Below are positions 33,773 through 43,672 of a stretch of 46,024 bases of DNA, piece after piece. A model generated the notes under the pieces. That model searched no databases. It was not told where the DNA came from and saw only the letters and a program-made list of their open reading frames with translations. The translations under genes were made by a program, and so were the position numbers. Location of the stretch: assembly GCA_018813505.1 (NCBI GenBank), contig JAHJBM010000059.1:1-46024 (forward strand), given 5' to 3'. Each line of letters begins with the position of its first letter. Position 1 is the stretch's first letter. The DNA comes from Microcaldota archaeon (lineage in GTDB: Archaea; Micrarchaeota; Micrarchaeia; Anstonellales; Bilamarchaeaceae).

Positions 33773-34030
33773 GGGGATTACCCCCCTCGTTGATATCATC
33801 ATTCCGTAGAAAGAGTTCCCGGATGTCACGACCAGACCAATGTGTTCTCATTAGCAGCCAATTCTTAGGAGATGTGTCGACGGGTCGATACATCAGCCAA
33901 ACGGGCATTTCCAACAAGAAAACTCATCTGGTCTTCTTTTCCCCCTTTCTATCAACCACACCACAAGCCTTGAACTTACGTTCAAGATTGGTGAAATCTT
34001 ATTTCATCAAGATGTAGCTGGCGTGGTTAA
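33773..34030 (+). ncRNA. Second unidentified structured RNA, about 260 nt
   Basis: Stems: GGGG/CCCC 33773-33784, GTTGATA 33789-33795 with 33950-33956, GACCAGA 33830-33836 with 33927-33933, a 10-bp hairpin 33871-33880/33885-33894 (CGGG loop), CTTGAAC/GTTCAAG 33969-33986 and an 8-bp hairpin 33990-33997/34001-34008. The U-G pairs in two hairpins form only in plus-strand RNA. ATATTTAA near 33737-33744 could be its TATA. No coding frame fits. RNase P, SRP and tRNA signatures were sought without success. Confidence 0.55.
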
Positions 34031-34184
34031 ATCTGGTATAAGACTTTGACATCAAAACTTCATTTTCCATTATTCCCATTTGCTACACCTCCATTTTTCC
34101 TTTGAAGAGATTTGTCCTCTCCAACGACATTTTATTGTCAAGTGATAACGCGTCGTTTGAAGTATTTAAATAGATGTAACAAAA

Positions 34185-35624
34185 TTATTCAGCAGCTAAA
34201 ACCCCCTGTCGTTTGAATTCGTCTGCATACACTAACCATTGTTTTTTGCCTGTCAATTCTTTTTTTAGTCTATCTATTCTGTCAGCACAACCTTCAATAC
34301 CAATGACCGGAATACCTAATTCCCGCATATGCCCTCCTAAATGCGAACCAAATGCCCCAGATACTATTGGTGTGATTAAAACTACTGCCCCAGCATTTGA
34401 AAAAGATTCTAATCCCCATTTTCCTGGTTTGTTAAAATTCCGTATGTGTCTTATATATAATACCAAAAGGTAGTTAGATCTAGTTTGATTAAACACAATG
34501 TCTTCTTCGTTTGGTTCATCACCAGATGCAAATCTTATCTCGGTTCCTTTTGCGATTGATGTGCCTAACGCAAGATATGTTTCATGGATTTTATTTCCTT
34601 CTTCTATCTTCGGCCGTTGTACTATTCTAGGAGCAAATGGTGCTGATTGTGTAACTACCCATACCTGACCTTCACAATCATCAGCCACCATTTCAAGATA
34701 TCTTGGGCCAGTTATCTCAAGTAGGTCTCCAATCATTTTGTTAATCCGTTCCCATTGTTCAAAACCACTATCAGTTTCAATATGTTGTCTGCACATGTCT
34801 AAATACTTGGATATATCGCAAGGCCAAATTGGAGTTTCTCTGTTTAGAGTTAATGCTGGCCAATCTGGTTTCCTTGCATGAAGATTTCCAAGAGTACCAT
34901 TCAAAAAGATTCCAAATTCAATTCGACGTTTGAAAGCACTATGTGCAAAGGGTTCATTCGCACCGCCCATTCCAGCACCAACTGCAACAAGTGCCAGTTC
35001 GTTAATCCTACCAAGAAAATTTATCGATATTGGTGGGGTAACCATGTGTACCTCTTCATCGCGTCTGCTGTCATTTCCTATCTTTCCAAACGCAGGCATC
35101 AGAAGAACTCCTGGGTTTTCCACAATTCCCATTTTTTCTTTGAATATTCGTACATTTGATCTAAAGTCACTGGCCAAAACAAGTTTCATCTGTAGTTCAA
35201 CTGAATTTGCCAACATTTTAAGTTGGTTGTTACTTATGTTTTCAGTGAATCTTATTGCAGCCCCTCCGGTGTGCCATAATCCTACTCCCGAGGCATAGTC
35301 ATCTGATCTAACCATCAAATAAGGTCTTAGTAATGGGTGGAATGCCATTATTGCATCTCTTATCTGTTCCTTTTCTTTAGGAGAAAACTTTGCAGTTTTC
35401 AGTTTTTTTTCTGGATTTTTATCCTTCAGTGCTCCTGATTCCAATAAAATTCGACGAAAAAATCGTGGTGTAAATGCCACATGATCTGGAAAATAGAATC
35501 CGGCTTTTTTTATGGCATGTTCATCTTGTAACAGGGCGCATGTTTTTGGTCCTGGATTTCCGTTCCCTATTTTTAGTTGTATTGGGGTGTGACCCTGTTC
35601 AAGAAGTATGTGTAATCTTTTCAT
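34185..35624 (-). CDS. PEP-synthase/PPDK-like protein, divergent
   Basis: 479 aa. The middle (about 35-130) resembles the PPDK N-terminal ATP-grasp domain: AGFYFPDHVAFTPRFFRRIL, then MVRSDDYASGVGLWHTGGAA in place of VRSSAT-ED-x-SFAG. The C-terminus (about 418-455) resembles the swivelling phosphohistidine domain: GAVVLITPIVSGAFGSHLGG then MRELGIPVIGI, where the usual GG-x-T-S-H-A becomes GAFGSHLGG and keeps the His. No PEP-binding TIM barrel is present, as in rifampin phosphotransferase-type proteins with a different acceptor. Function unknown, phosphotransfer plausible. Confidence 0.6.
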   Translation of the reverse strand: MKRLHILLEQGHTPIQLKIGNGNPGPKTCALLQDEHAIKKAGFYFPDHVAFTPRFFRRILLESGALKDKNPEKKLKTAKFSPKEKEQIRDAIMAFHPLLRPYLMVRSDDYASGVGLWHTGGAAIRFTENISNNQLKMLANSVELQMKLVLASDFRSNVRIFKEKMGIVENPGVLLMPAFGKIGNDSRRDEEVHMVTPPISINFLGRINELALVAVGAGMGGANEPFAHSAFKRRIEFGIFLNGTLGNLHARKPDWPALTLNRETPIWPCDISKYLDMCRQHIETDSGFEQWERINKMIGDLLEITGPRYLEMVADDCEGQVWVVTQSAPFAPRIVQRPKIEEGNKIHETYLALGTSIAKGTEIRFASGDEPNEEDIVFNQTRSNYLLVLYIRHIRNFNKPGKWGLESFSNAGAVVLITPIVSGAFGSHLGGHMRELGIPVIGIEGCADRIDRLKKELTGKKQWLVYADEFKRQGVLAAE

Positions 35625-35663
35625 TACGTAGGTATATGTCTGGGTTGTCTTAAAAAACTATTT

Positions 35664-36572
35664 TCAAACAAAATCAAGCCATTCAACGAATCTTCCGTCT
35701 TTTCCTTTTACTATTTTGAAAAAACTATCCCGTAGATTCTTTGTCATTGGTCCTGGTCCTTTGCTTATAATCCTATGATCAATCTGTATTACTGGGGTTA
35801 TTTCTGCCGCAGTGCCGCAAAGGAAAACCTCATCTGCAGTATAAAGTTCATCTCGTAGTAGAGACCGTTCGCATGTTTCTATGTCCATTTCTTTTGCAAC
35901 TTTTATCAGCGAATCCCTTGTGATTCCGGCAAGAATACCATCATGTAATGGGGGTGTAATGAGCTTGCCATCCTTCACGATAAACAGGTTCTCTCCGCTG
36001 CCTTCTGCAACATGACCGTTTTCAATTAGCATTATGGCTTCGTCATATCCTTCATCAATAGCTTCTTTTTTTGCCAGTACTGAATTCAGATAGTTTGCGC
36101 TTGCCTTGACATGTGGTGATAATACATTTCCTTGCATTCTTCTCCAGCTTGAAATACCGCATTTGATTCCTTTTTCTGCTTTATCTCCGAAATATTTACC
36201 AAATGGTATGGCACATATGCTGACGTGAAACGGACAGCCACGGATATCAAGTCCAATCTTTTTGTATCCTGTAAATACGAGTGGCCTGATATAACATTCC
36301 TTTAATTTATTGACTTTTATGAGATTTTTTGTTGCTTTGCATAAGTGATCTAGATCATATTTGAGTTCAAATTGGTATGATTTGCACCCATTTATTAGCC
36401 TCTGATAATGATCTCTCATTCTAAAAACAGCTGGGCCTTTGTCAGTATTATAACATCTCATCCCCTCGAATATCCCGACTCCATAATGGAGTGCATGAGT
36501 AAGGACATGGACATTTGCATCTTTCCAGTTTACAAGTTTACCATCCATCCAGATTTTCGGTACAGTCTGCAT
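35664..36572 (-). CDS. ilvE: Branched-chain amino acid aminotransferase (class IV)
   Basis: 302-aa PLP enzyme transferring the amino group between Leu/Ile/Val and 2-oxoglutarate. Features: HALHYGVGIFEGMR (26-39), catalytic K156 in HVKASANYLN, the EGSGENLF segment and AGITRDSLI near the PLP phosphate. Full length. Not adjacent to other branched-chain genes, but close to iorAB, so transamination could feed 2-oxoacids to that enzyme. Confidence 0.95.
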   Translation of the reverse strand: MQTVPKIWMDGKLVNWKDANVHVLTHALHYGVGIFEGMRCYNTDKGPAVFRMRDHYQRLINGCKSYQFELKYDLDHLCKATKNLIKVNKLKECYIRPLVFTGYKKIGLDIRGCPFHVSICAIPFGKYFGDKAEKGIKCGISSWRRMQGNVLSPHVKASANYLNSVLAKKEAIDEGYDEAIMLIENGHVAEGSGENLFIVKDGKLITPPLHDGILAGITRDSLIKVAKEMDIETCERSLLRDELYTADEVFLCGTAAEITPVIQIDHRIISKGPGPMTKNLRDSFFKIVKGKDGRFVEWLDFV

Positions 36573-36675
36573 AAATATGCTAAAGATCTGAGATTTTTTA
36601 ATGTTTGCAATCAGACATTCTTTTTAGCCATCTGAATAAGCAATGGTTTATTTTACTTGCTGCAGATTTCCAATA

Positions 36676-37185
36676 ATGTACTACCGGGATTTCGCATATT
36701 TAGTTTTATTTCTGTTTATTGGTTTTTTTTCTTATGGTTGCGTGTATGATGAGTCACCAATTCAGCCAGTTTCTGACCCTATCAACATCTCATTGCCAAA
36801 TCTAGTCAATAATTCGGATTTAGTTAATCATACAGTCCATGTACATGGTTTTGCAGGTTATCATGTTGATTCATGTACTGAGATGTTCTGCTTTTTTGAT
36901 ATGACTTGTTCTGAAAACGAGGAGATGGTATGCAATACCTGCTATGGCAATGCATATTTCAAAGACGGAGAAAGCGCTGTCGCTCTTTTGGATCAGAATG
37001 GTAGTGAATTCAAATGCAATGCCTACGAGGTTCTTGTTTGCAATGGCGAAACATATTACGATTTCAGCGATAGCTGTGATCTAGCAAAGGGAAAAGAATA
37101 CGAACTTGTTGGTATTTTGAGATATTCTTCTGATTCCGGGTATTACCTTGAGGTCCACGAAATTCATGAATATATAGAAGATTAA
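36676..37185 (+). CDS. Lipoprotein, Cys-rich, unknown function
   Basis: 169 aa from the ATG at 36676. Signal peptide and lipobox (GFFSYGC) indicate a lipid-anchored surface protein. Seven or more cysteines (CTEMFCFFDMTC, CNTCYG, CNAYEVLVC, SCD) suggest disulfides. The body is beta-rich, possibly an OB-like fold (VNHTVHVHGFAGYH at the start, YELVGILRY at the end). Not recognised. Confidence 0.75.
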   Translation: MYYRDFAYLVLFLFIGFFSYGCVYDESPIQPVSDPINISLPNLVNNSDLVNHTVHVHGFAGYHVDSCTEMFCFFDMTCSENEEMVCNTCYGNAYFKDGESAVALLDQNGSEFKCNAYEVLVCNGETYYDFSDSCDLAKGKEYELVGILRYSSDSGYYLEVHEIHEYIED

Positions 37186-37193
37186 ATCTTCAA

Positions 37194-38942
37194 TTATTTT
37201 TTAGCGTCGTGGTAAAAATATTCTCCTGCATCGCGTTGTTCAGTATCAAGTTGGCTTCCGGGTTTGTTTATTCTTGGCCTTCCATTGTCCTTATCCCTTC
37301 TCATTGTTATGCCGGCAACCTTAAGGAATCCATTCATACCATTACGTTTATTCAAAGGAGCTGAGGCATGGCCTTTTACAGAGCTTTCACCATCAAACAC
37401 AATAAGACGATTGGCAATCGCATCAACAAATACGATGTCATGGTCAACCACAAAAGCGCTCTTGTCGCTTTCACTTATTACTTTTCTTAATAATGAGGCA
37501 AATTCAAAACGTTGTTCGATATCAAGGAATGCGCTCGGTTCATCAAACAGATATATATCTGCATTGGCTGTTATTGCCTTTGTAAGTGCAACCCTTTGCA
37601 GTTCACCGCCAGAGAGTTCTGTCATCTTCTTTTCCATGAAACCAGATATCTGTAATTTTCTTTTACATTCTTCAAATATTGAACCTCCTGATTTTTCCAG
37701 ATATTCTGATACGAGCATGTCTTCGGCAGTTATATATTGTGGTTTGTATGAAACCTTTAGTGCTATCTTTTCACCTTTATCAGGTGTTTCAACACCACAT
37801 AAAAATTTCACAAACAATGACTTTCCAAGGGCATTTTTACCAACAAGCCCCAATATTTCACCTTTCTTTATTTTGCCTTCATCACTTGAAAATACGAATC
37901 CTTTGAACTGTTTTTCCATTGCTTGATAGCTTAGAAGGGCCGGGGTTTTTATTTCGCCTTCACTGTGCCTGCTGAATTTTATTTCATGGTCTCTGAATCG
38001 TACATTTTCATCTTTGAGATACCCTTCAATATACTCATTTATTCCAGCCCTTACATTCTTGACTCCTGAAACTACACCATAAACGTTTTCTTCGCCATAA
38101 AATATATTTACATAATCACTGACATAGTCGAGTATGGTGAGATCGTGTTCAGCCATAAGCACTGGTTTTCTCTCAGCAAGATCCTTAAGTAAGACGGCCA
38201 TTCTTAGTCTTTCTTCAATGTCAAGATAATTTGTGACTTCATCAAAATAGTAAATATCTGCATCTTTCATGAACGCTACTGCTATTGCAACCTTTTGCAG
38301 TTCGCCACCAGAAAGCTGAGAAATCTCCCTGTCTTTGATATTCCTTATCCTGAATTTTTCAATAGTTTCAGTAACATGTACTTTCTTTCCTGCAGTTGCA
38401 AGAAGCCTTTCTACCGTTCCCTCAAACACATTCCTGATTTTATCAATATGCTGCGGTTTTGAACTTACTTTCATTCCCTCGGCTGTCTTTGCAAAATATC
38501 TTCTTGTTTCTATAGCCATATTTTCTTGTATTTCCTTTTCTGTGAGTTCTTTGTCAAACATAGCAAAATTAGGGTTGAGTTGTCTACTCAACAGTTTTAT
38601 TGCGGTTGTTTTACCTATCCCATTTCTTCCAACAAGTGATACTGCGCCTTCGATTGGAAGCGGTATTCCATAAAGCCTGAATGTGTTTATTCCATATTGA
38701 TATATTGGTTCTGTAAGTTCCTGGGCCAGATTTACTATTGATATGCATTGTGCCGGGCATTTTTTGACGCATAATCCGCATCCTATGCATAATGGCTCAG
38801 ATATGACTGGAAATTTTGTCTGCGCATCAATTATGATACATTCGTCGCCCATTCTATTCGCTGGGCATACCTTAGCGCAAACATATCCACATCTCTCCTG
38901 TATGCAGAGATCCCTGTCTATCACTGCAACTCTTATTGTCAT
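37194..38942 (-). CDS. abce1: Ribosome recycling ATPase ABCE1 (RLI)
   Basis: 582-aa twin-ATPase that splits ribosomes after termination with aRF1/Pelota. Two [4Fe-4S] clusters lie in the N-terminal ~65 residues (CIQERCGYVCAKVC and CIGCGLCVKKC). NBD1 has GRNGIGKTT, LSGGELQKV and YYFDEVTNYLD; NBD2 has GKNALGKS, LSGGELQRV and LFDEPSAFLD; hinge segments separate them. Full length. Its recycling partner aRF1 is also in the window, far away. Confidence 0.97.
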   Translation of the reverse strand: MTIRVAVIDRDLCIQERCGYVCAKVCPANRMGDECIIIDAQTKFPVISEPLCIGCGLCVKKCPAQCISIVNLAQELTEPIYQYGINTFRLYGIPLPIEGAVSLVGRNGIGKTTAIKLLSRQLNPNFAMFDKELTEKEIQENMAIETRRYFAKTAEGMKVSSKPQHIDKIRNVFEGTVERLLATAGKKVHVTETIEKFRIRNIKDREISQLSGGELQKVAIAVAFMKDADIYYFDEVTNYLDIEERLRMAVLLKDLAERKPVLMAEHDLTILDYVSDYVNIFYGEENVYGVVSGVKNVRAGINEYIEGYLKDENVRFRDHEIKFSRHSEGEIKTPALLSYQAMEKQFKGFVFSSDEGKIKKGEILGLVGKNALGKSLFVKFLCGVETPDKGEKIALKVSYKPQYITAEDMLVSEYLEKSGGSIFEECKRKLQISGFMEKKMTELSGGELQRVALTKAITANADIYLFDEPSAFLDIEQRFEFASLLRKVISESDKSAFVVDHDIVFVDAIANRLIVFDGESSVKGHASAPLNKRNGMNGFLKVAGITMRRDKDNGRPRINKPGSQLDTEQRDAGEYFYHDAKK

Positions 38943-38975
38943 AATTGATTTTATCTAAAACAAGTGATTAAATAT

Positions 38976-40232
38976 CTACTCTTTAGTCTTCTTGGGTTTT
39001 GCATTTTTTGCGCTTTTTGAAATTGGTTTAACGTTTTCACAATTTTTGTCTTCCTTGTCCAATATGAATACTCCAATTGTCGCAGCGATATTTGAAAATA
39101 ATAGCACGCCAAGCACAAGTTCCTGGAAATTAGCTATTATGATTCCGCTGGTTATTGGGAGCGTTGCAAGGACTGCCGCGGCAAGTCCTCTTGGCATCAT
39201 TGCCATTGTGACATTTCCATCTCTTTTTAGCATCGATCCAAGTACTGTTTTTTGTACGATGAATCTTGCTATTGCAAGAATACCTACCAGTCCCAATGAT
39301 ACGATTATTATGTCAAAACTAAAGTGGTCTATGGACAATAACAGTCCTATGTATACAAAGAAAAATGTCCTTACGAAAAATGTGACTTCCTCCTGAAACG
39401 ACTTCATCATCCTGCTTATGGGATTTTCAAGTTCTATCCTTGTCATTTTACCGAGCTTTCTTGCATTTCCGAGCAAAAGTCCGAATACAAATACTGCTAT
39501 TCCTCCATTTCCTTTTACGCTTTGTGTAATCGCAAATAATATGAACACTGTTGCGAGCATGAGCATGTATCCATAGTTTAGCATTGAGAATTTTTCTGTA
39601 ATCCCTATCCAGAATATTGCTGCCAAAAGTCCGAATAGAATCGCGATGGTAAATTGAGACAAAAGCGTGTTTGCCACAACATCGAATGAAGGTACTTCAC
39701 CACCAGCAATGATTATCTCTATCAGCAAAACTGCAGTGATAATACATAGTGCATCTGTCATTGTGGCTTCGACTGTAAGCAGCGATTTTGTCTCGTTTTT
39801 TACACCTGTTTTCTCTACCATTGTTATTACTACTGCCGAGCTTATGCCGCCTATAACTGCACCTAAGAGGGCACCATGTGTAAGTGGCCAGCCGAGTCCA
39901 TATATACAGAAAACAGTTACCAGTATGATGCTGACTATGAAAACCACTAGAGTAAAAAGCATGCTTTTTGGTATTGCTTTGGCCATTGTGAATATGTCGA
40001 ATTCCATTCCCCCATCGAACAGCAATATGATAAGCGCCAGAGTGGCAATGAACGGTAATATCGAAACAATCACCGATGTCGGGGAAACATCCATTATACC
40101 AAGTACAGGCCCTAAAAGAAATCCAAAGAACATCAGTACGATAACCTGGGATATTCTTGTTTTTTCAAATAATATACTCGCGACAAAACCCATGAGTATG
40201 GTTATGCCGATGATAATGAATTCATATGACAT
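38976..40232 (-). CDS. Cation/proton antiporter (CPA family)
   Basis: 418 aa, about 11-12 membrane helices. CPA signatures: LFDGGMEFD (about 72-80) and GGISSAVVITM (about 145-155), followed by MPRGLAAAVLAT near the C-terminus. Short basic tail (KSAKNAKPKKTKE). Exchange of Na+ or K+ for H+ is expected. It is 33 nt from ABCE1 on the same strand. Confidence 0.88.
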   Translation of the reverse strand: MSYEFIIIGITILMGFVASILFEKTRISQVIVLMFFGFLLGPVLGIMDVSPTSVIVSILPFIATLALIILLFDGGMEFDIFTMAKAIPKSMLFTLVVFIVSIILVTVFCIYGLGWPLTHGALLGAVIGGISSAVVITMVEKTGVKNETKSLLTVEATMTDALCIITAVLLIEIIIAGGEVPSFDVVANTLLSQFTIAILFGLLAAIFWIGITEKFSMLNYGYMLMLATVFILFAITQSVKGNGGIAVFVFGLLLGNARKLGKMTRIELENPISRMMKSFQEEVTFFVRTFFFVYIGLLLSIDHFSFDIIIVSLGLVGILAIARFIVQKTVLGSMLKRDGNVTMAMMPRGLAAAVLATLPITSGIIIANFQELVLGVLLFSNIAATIGVFILDKEDKNCENVKPISKSAKNAKPKKTKE

Positions 40233-40367
40233 GGGTTGAAATCAATCATAAACAATTTAAAGTTGATGGCATGCAGCGGTCGTTTACATTGTAGGTATTC
40301 ACCACACTATCACTTGGGTGTTTTTCGAACCATATAATTTAATATGTTTGTCAGGTAATTTTGATAT

Positions 40368-40601
40368 ATGACGAAAGTAACAGTTTATTCTGCGGAATGG
40401 TGTCCATGGTGCCACAAGGTTATTGATTTCCTTAAACAAAATAATGTCGAATTTGATATTAAGGATGTTGATCAGCCCCAAAATGCAAAAGAATTGGCTG
40501 AAAAAAGCGGACAAACCGGTATTCCGGTAACTGATGTTGGCGGGGAACTGATTGTTGGTTTTAATGTTCAAAAGCTCAAAGAACTTTTGAAACTCAAATA
40601 A
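40368..40601 (+). CDS. Glutaredoxin-like protein
   Basis: 77 aa with the active site C-P-W-C (residues 12-15 in SAEWCPWCHK), GIPVTDVGG (cis-Pro and GSH-side loop) and a C-terminal helix. Like NrdH/archaeal mini-glutaredoxins, it probably takes electrons from thioredoxin reductase or small thiols. Stands alone with the convergent cupin gene. Confidence 0.92.
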   Translation: MTKVTVYSAEWCPWCHKVIDFLKQNNVEFDIKDVDQPQNAKELAEKSGQTGIPVTDVGGELIVGFNVQKLKELLKLK

Positions 40602-40619
40602 ACACCCTGTCGTATATGT

Positions 40620-40913
40620 TTATTTTTTTCCTCCGACTACATAAACATATCTTAGTGCGTTATTCGAAAGATTTTTGATATTATGCAGAGTGTTTTGCGG
40701 CACAAACGCACATTCATCTTGTTTTATTTTTTTGCTTTCATCATTCCCATTAAATTCGATTGTTGCTTCACCCTCAAGAATGATCAGAATTTCTTCTCCG
40801 CATTCTGTTGAATGAACACCTATTTCTTCTCCTGGAGCAAGACAAACACACCCTGAAGATATTTTTTCTCCTTTTACTATTCGTCCTGTTTTTAATGTAC
40901 TAGAAATATGCAT
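40620..40913 (-). CDS. Single-domain cupin
   Basis: 97-aa cupin. Motif 1 is partly changed (G-x-H-S-x4-GEE-I-x6-G: one His and Glu retained), motif 2 reads D-x-C-x-F-V-P-x-x-x-x-H. A metal-binding sugar or thiol enzyme or a storage/sensor protein is possible. Convergent with glutaredoxin. Confidence 0.85.
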   Translation of the reverse strand: MHISSTLKTGRIVKGEKISSGCVCLAPGEEIGVHSTECGEEILIILEGEATIEFNGNDESKKIKQDECAFVPQNTLHNIKNLSNNALRYVYVVGGKK

Positions 40914-40964
40914 AATTTGTTATTTCGCGCATTGTTTTAATCCTTTTAGTTATATGATTCTTAT

Positions 40965-41579
40965 ATGCTTAAGCAAAACACTTCAATTACAAAAATTCAA
41001 GATGCTATTGGGAGATTACTTTCAGGAATTCCTTTAACTCCTAATCAATGGACACTTTTGTCACTTTTGGTCGCATTTGTGGCTGCTGGTTTTATTGCAT
41101 TTTTCAATAATCTGTTCATTGGTTTGTTTTTATTTGTTCTAGCTGGTGCGCTTGACATGGTTGATGGCGCAGTTGCCAGGGCCAGGGGTACGGTATCAAA
41201 ATTTGGTGGGTTTATTGACGGGGTTGCAGATCGTTTTGTGGAGGCATCCTTCCTGTTTTCATTTATGTTTTATCCTTTACCGACTGTTTTTATTGATCCA
41301 AAAATTTGGGTTGCAGCGGTCATGTTCTTTGGAACTTCAATGCCGTCATTCATCAGGGCATATGCTGACCATAAGGAAATTATAGAGAAAAAACGTGCAC
41401 TTGCACTATCAGGTATATGTGAAAGAAGCGAACGCATTATCATTCTGGTTGTGGGTTTGCTGGCTGGAATCTCCTACTCGATGGAATTTTTTATATATGC
41501 ACTTATGTTGATTTCGTTGCTTTCTCTCATCACCATTCTACAAAGATTAATCGAAATTAGTGGTACAATCAAAGAATAA
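40965..41579 (+). CDS. CDP-alcohol phosphatidyltransferase
   Basis: 204-aa membrane enzyme with the complete signature D-x2-D-G-x2-A-R-x8-G-x3-D-x3-D (ALDMVDGAVARARG followed by GGFIDGVAD). In archaea such enzymes join CDP-archaeol to inositol phosphate, serine or glycerol phosphate; inositol phosphate is a reasonable guess but not provable. Six hydrophobic segments. The antiporter gene follows after 30 nt. Confidence 0.92.
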   Translation: MLKQNTSITKIQDAIGRLLSGIPLTPNQWTLLSLLVAFVAAGFIAFFNNLFIGLFLFVLAGALDMVDGAVARARGTVSKFGGFIDGVADRFVEASFLFSFMFYPLPTVFIDPKIWVAAVMFFGTSMPSFIRAYADHKEIIEKKRALALSGICERSERIIILVVGLLAGISYSMEFFIYALMLISLLSLITILQRLIEISGTIKE

Positions 41580-41609
41580 TTTTTATATCTTGCTTGTTTT
41601 TAGTTTGCT

Positions 41610-42788
41610 ATGGCTGAATTATTCTCGTTTCTTTTAGTTATTGCAACTGGTCTTTTTTTTGCTCAGTTCTTCAAGTCATTTCATTTGCCATATGTTGTTA
41701 CGTTGATCATAGGGGGAATTCTGATCGGACCTTTCGGCCTAGGTCTTTTCGTTCCTGATGATACCATCGAGTTCATAGGTGAAATCGGCCTGGTATTCCT
41801 TATGTTTATGGCAGGTTTGGAGATTCGTTCATCTGCCATTGCAAATATACAGAAAGGGGTTGGTCTTCTGGCAATGTTCAACAGTCTTATCCCGTTTATT
41901 GTTGGTGTTGCAATCTCTCTTTTTCTCGGTTATAACTGGATGACTTCTCTTTTTCTTGGTGCTATCTTCATATCATCCTCTATAGCAGTTATTGTGCCAT
42001 CATTAGAGAATAATGGCCTATTGAAAACAAGGCTTGGAAAATCAATTCTTGGAGCTACAATCGTCGAGGATGTCCTAAGCCTTATTATATTTTCAATACT
42101 TCTCCAGACGATTAATCCTACCCACAACATTCCGTTGCCGTTTTTTTATCTGGCAATGATCATATTTTTGTTGTTCCTACGTGCATTCATCTATGAATTT
42201 AGGAAATTTTACAAACAGTTGCTTGTTGAGAAAAAGGACTTGTTTGAAAATGAGTTAAGATTTATATTTGCAATTTTGCTTGCCACCGTCATCCTTTTTG
42301 ATCTACTTGGGTTTCATCCCATCATTGCGGGTTTTTTCGCAGGAATGGTTCTTTCAGAATCAATAAAAAAAGAGACAATGAAAACAAAATTACATACAAT
42401 AAGCTATGGTCTGTTTATTCCTGTTTTTTTTGTCATCATCGGATCAAAAACTGACCTTAGTGTGTTCAGCAATGGTTTTGGTATTCTCTTTATTGTTGCC
42501 CTTATTGTTATAGGATCTATTCTCTCTAAATTTGTGAGCGGCTATATTGCAGGTAAACTTAGCGGATTCAATTCAATAGAAAGTTCAATTATGGGGGTTT
42601 CTACAGTTCCGCAACTATCTACAACGTTGGCAGTTGCTTTTACGGGTTTGGAACTTGGAATACTTAAAGAAGACGTAATAATAGCAATGACTATCTTAAG
42701 TATCTCAACTACCATTGTTGGGCCGTTTTTAGTTGGTTATTTTGTCAGAAAATTAAATGTGCCTGATCAACCAAACGTAAATGCATAA
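41610..42788 (+). CDS. Kef/CPA2-type cation/proton antiporter
   Basis: 392 aa, about 12 membrane helices. It has GGILIGPFGLG, LVFLMFMAGLEI (near 66-77, the Asp/Glu helix) and ATIVEDVLSLIIFSIL, typical of KefB/NapA antiporters. There is no TrkA-N domain, so no NAD gating. Its 3' end overlaps the convergent DipZ-like gene by 22 nt. Confidence 0.9.
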   Translation: MAELFSFLLVIATGLFFAQFFKSFHLPYVVTLIIGGILIGPFGLGLFVPDDTIEFIGEIGLVFLMFMAGLEIRSSAIANIQKGVGLLAMFNSLIPFIVGVAISLFLGYNWMTSLFLGAIFISSSIAVIVPSLENNGLLKTRLGKSILGATIVEDVLSLIIFSILLQTINPTHNIPLPFFYLAMIIFLLFLRAFIYEFRKFYKQLLVEKKDLFENELRFIFAILLATVILFDLLGFHPIIAGFFAGMVLSESIKKETMKTKLHTISYGLFIPVFFVIIGSKTDLSVFSNGFGILFIVALIVIGSILSKFVSGYIAGKLSGFNSIESSIMGVSTVPQLSTTLAVAFTGLELGILKEDVIIAMTILSISTTIVGPFLVGYFVRKLNVPDQPNVNA

Positions 42789-43672
42789 ACCCTAACGTTT
42801 CCATTAAAAATGAGTTTAATCTCTTTTTCTTCATATTTTTTGGATTTGAACACATTATACATTTCTGCATCTTTCACATATACAGTTTTACTTTTTTTAT
42901 CATCAATTTGTATTTCCATTTTAACATTTTTTTCCAATGGTTCGATAACAACATTGGCTTCTCTTGCATAAAATGCGTATACTATACTACCAGATGCTTT
43001 CCTGAGTTCAAGATATTCTTTTTCCTGTTCCCATTCTCCTTCTGGATATAACGTGTCTCGTATACGATACCCAGAATCCACATATGCTGAACATCCTTTT
43101 TTGTCGTACCGTAATCCAGATCCAAGCATGACATTTTTTGCGAATCCGGCATATATGTCCTGGCTTTGATCAAGCATATATTCCATTTTTTCTTGTTTTT
43201 CCAATGCTATTTTGCTTTTCAGCTTTTTTTGTATTGCGATTTCGATTTTTGATCGTGTGAAATCATCAAAATACGTAGATATCACATATCCATTTTCATC
43301 TATTAGATACATACTCGGGATATATTCATTGTCAAAGTTTTCTGCACTTTTGTTATCATTATCGAGTGCAATCGGATATGTTATCCCCAGTTTTTTTATC
43401 ATATATTTTATATTTTTTGGATCTTTAGCAAAATCAAATTCTGGTTCATGTATTCCTATGATGACAAGGTTTTTTTTGCCATATTTTGCACGAATTTTTT
43501 TTACAAATTTTACTGATCTTATTGATTTTGCAGAAGTAGAATTCCAGAAATGTAAAAGAATTAATTTTCCTCGTAAGCCATTTATTTTCTGTGCGTTGCC
43601 ATTTATCCAGTTTTCCATGTCAGCTAGTTCTGGAGATTTTATTTTTATGTCCAAACCTTCCATGTATTTCAC
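42767..43672 (-). CDS. DipZ-like redoxin without CxxC
   Basis: 301 aa. A thioredoxin/TlpA-like domain (about 30-145) aligns with DipZ, but where DipZ has W-x-x-T-C-x-x-C this protein has W43-N-S-T-S47-A-K-S50: both cysteines are serine. The C-terminal half ends like the DipZ carbohydrate-binding-like domain (final YAFTFG). So the fold is kept and the redox chemistry lost; binding or scaffolding is more likely. The ATG overlaps the regulator stop (ATGA), so both are coupled; MEGLD three codons later is also possible. Confidence 0.72.
   Translation of the reverse strand: MKYMEGLDIKIKSPELADMENWINGNAQKINGLRGKLILLHFWNSTSAKSIRSVKFVKKIRAKYGKKNLVIIGIHEPEFDFAKDPKNIKYMIKKLGITYPIALDNDNKSAENFDNEYIPSMYLIDENGYVISTYFDDFTRSKIEIAIQKKLKSKIALEKQEKMEYMLDQSQDIYAGFAKNVMLGSGLRYDKKGCSAYVDSGYRIRDTLYPEGEWEQEKEYLELRKASGSIVYAFYAREANVVIEPLEKNVKMEIQIDDKKSKTVYVKDAEMYNVFKSKKYEEKEIKLIFNGNVRVYAFTFG

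Noticed and set aside
33773..34030. SRP RNA
   Set aside because: GACCAGACC and AGCAGCC resemble parts of helix 8, but the GNRA tetraloop and symmetric loop are missing.
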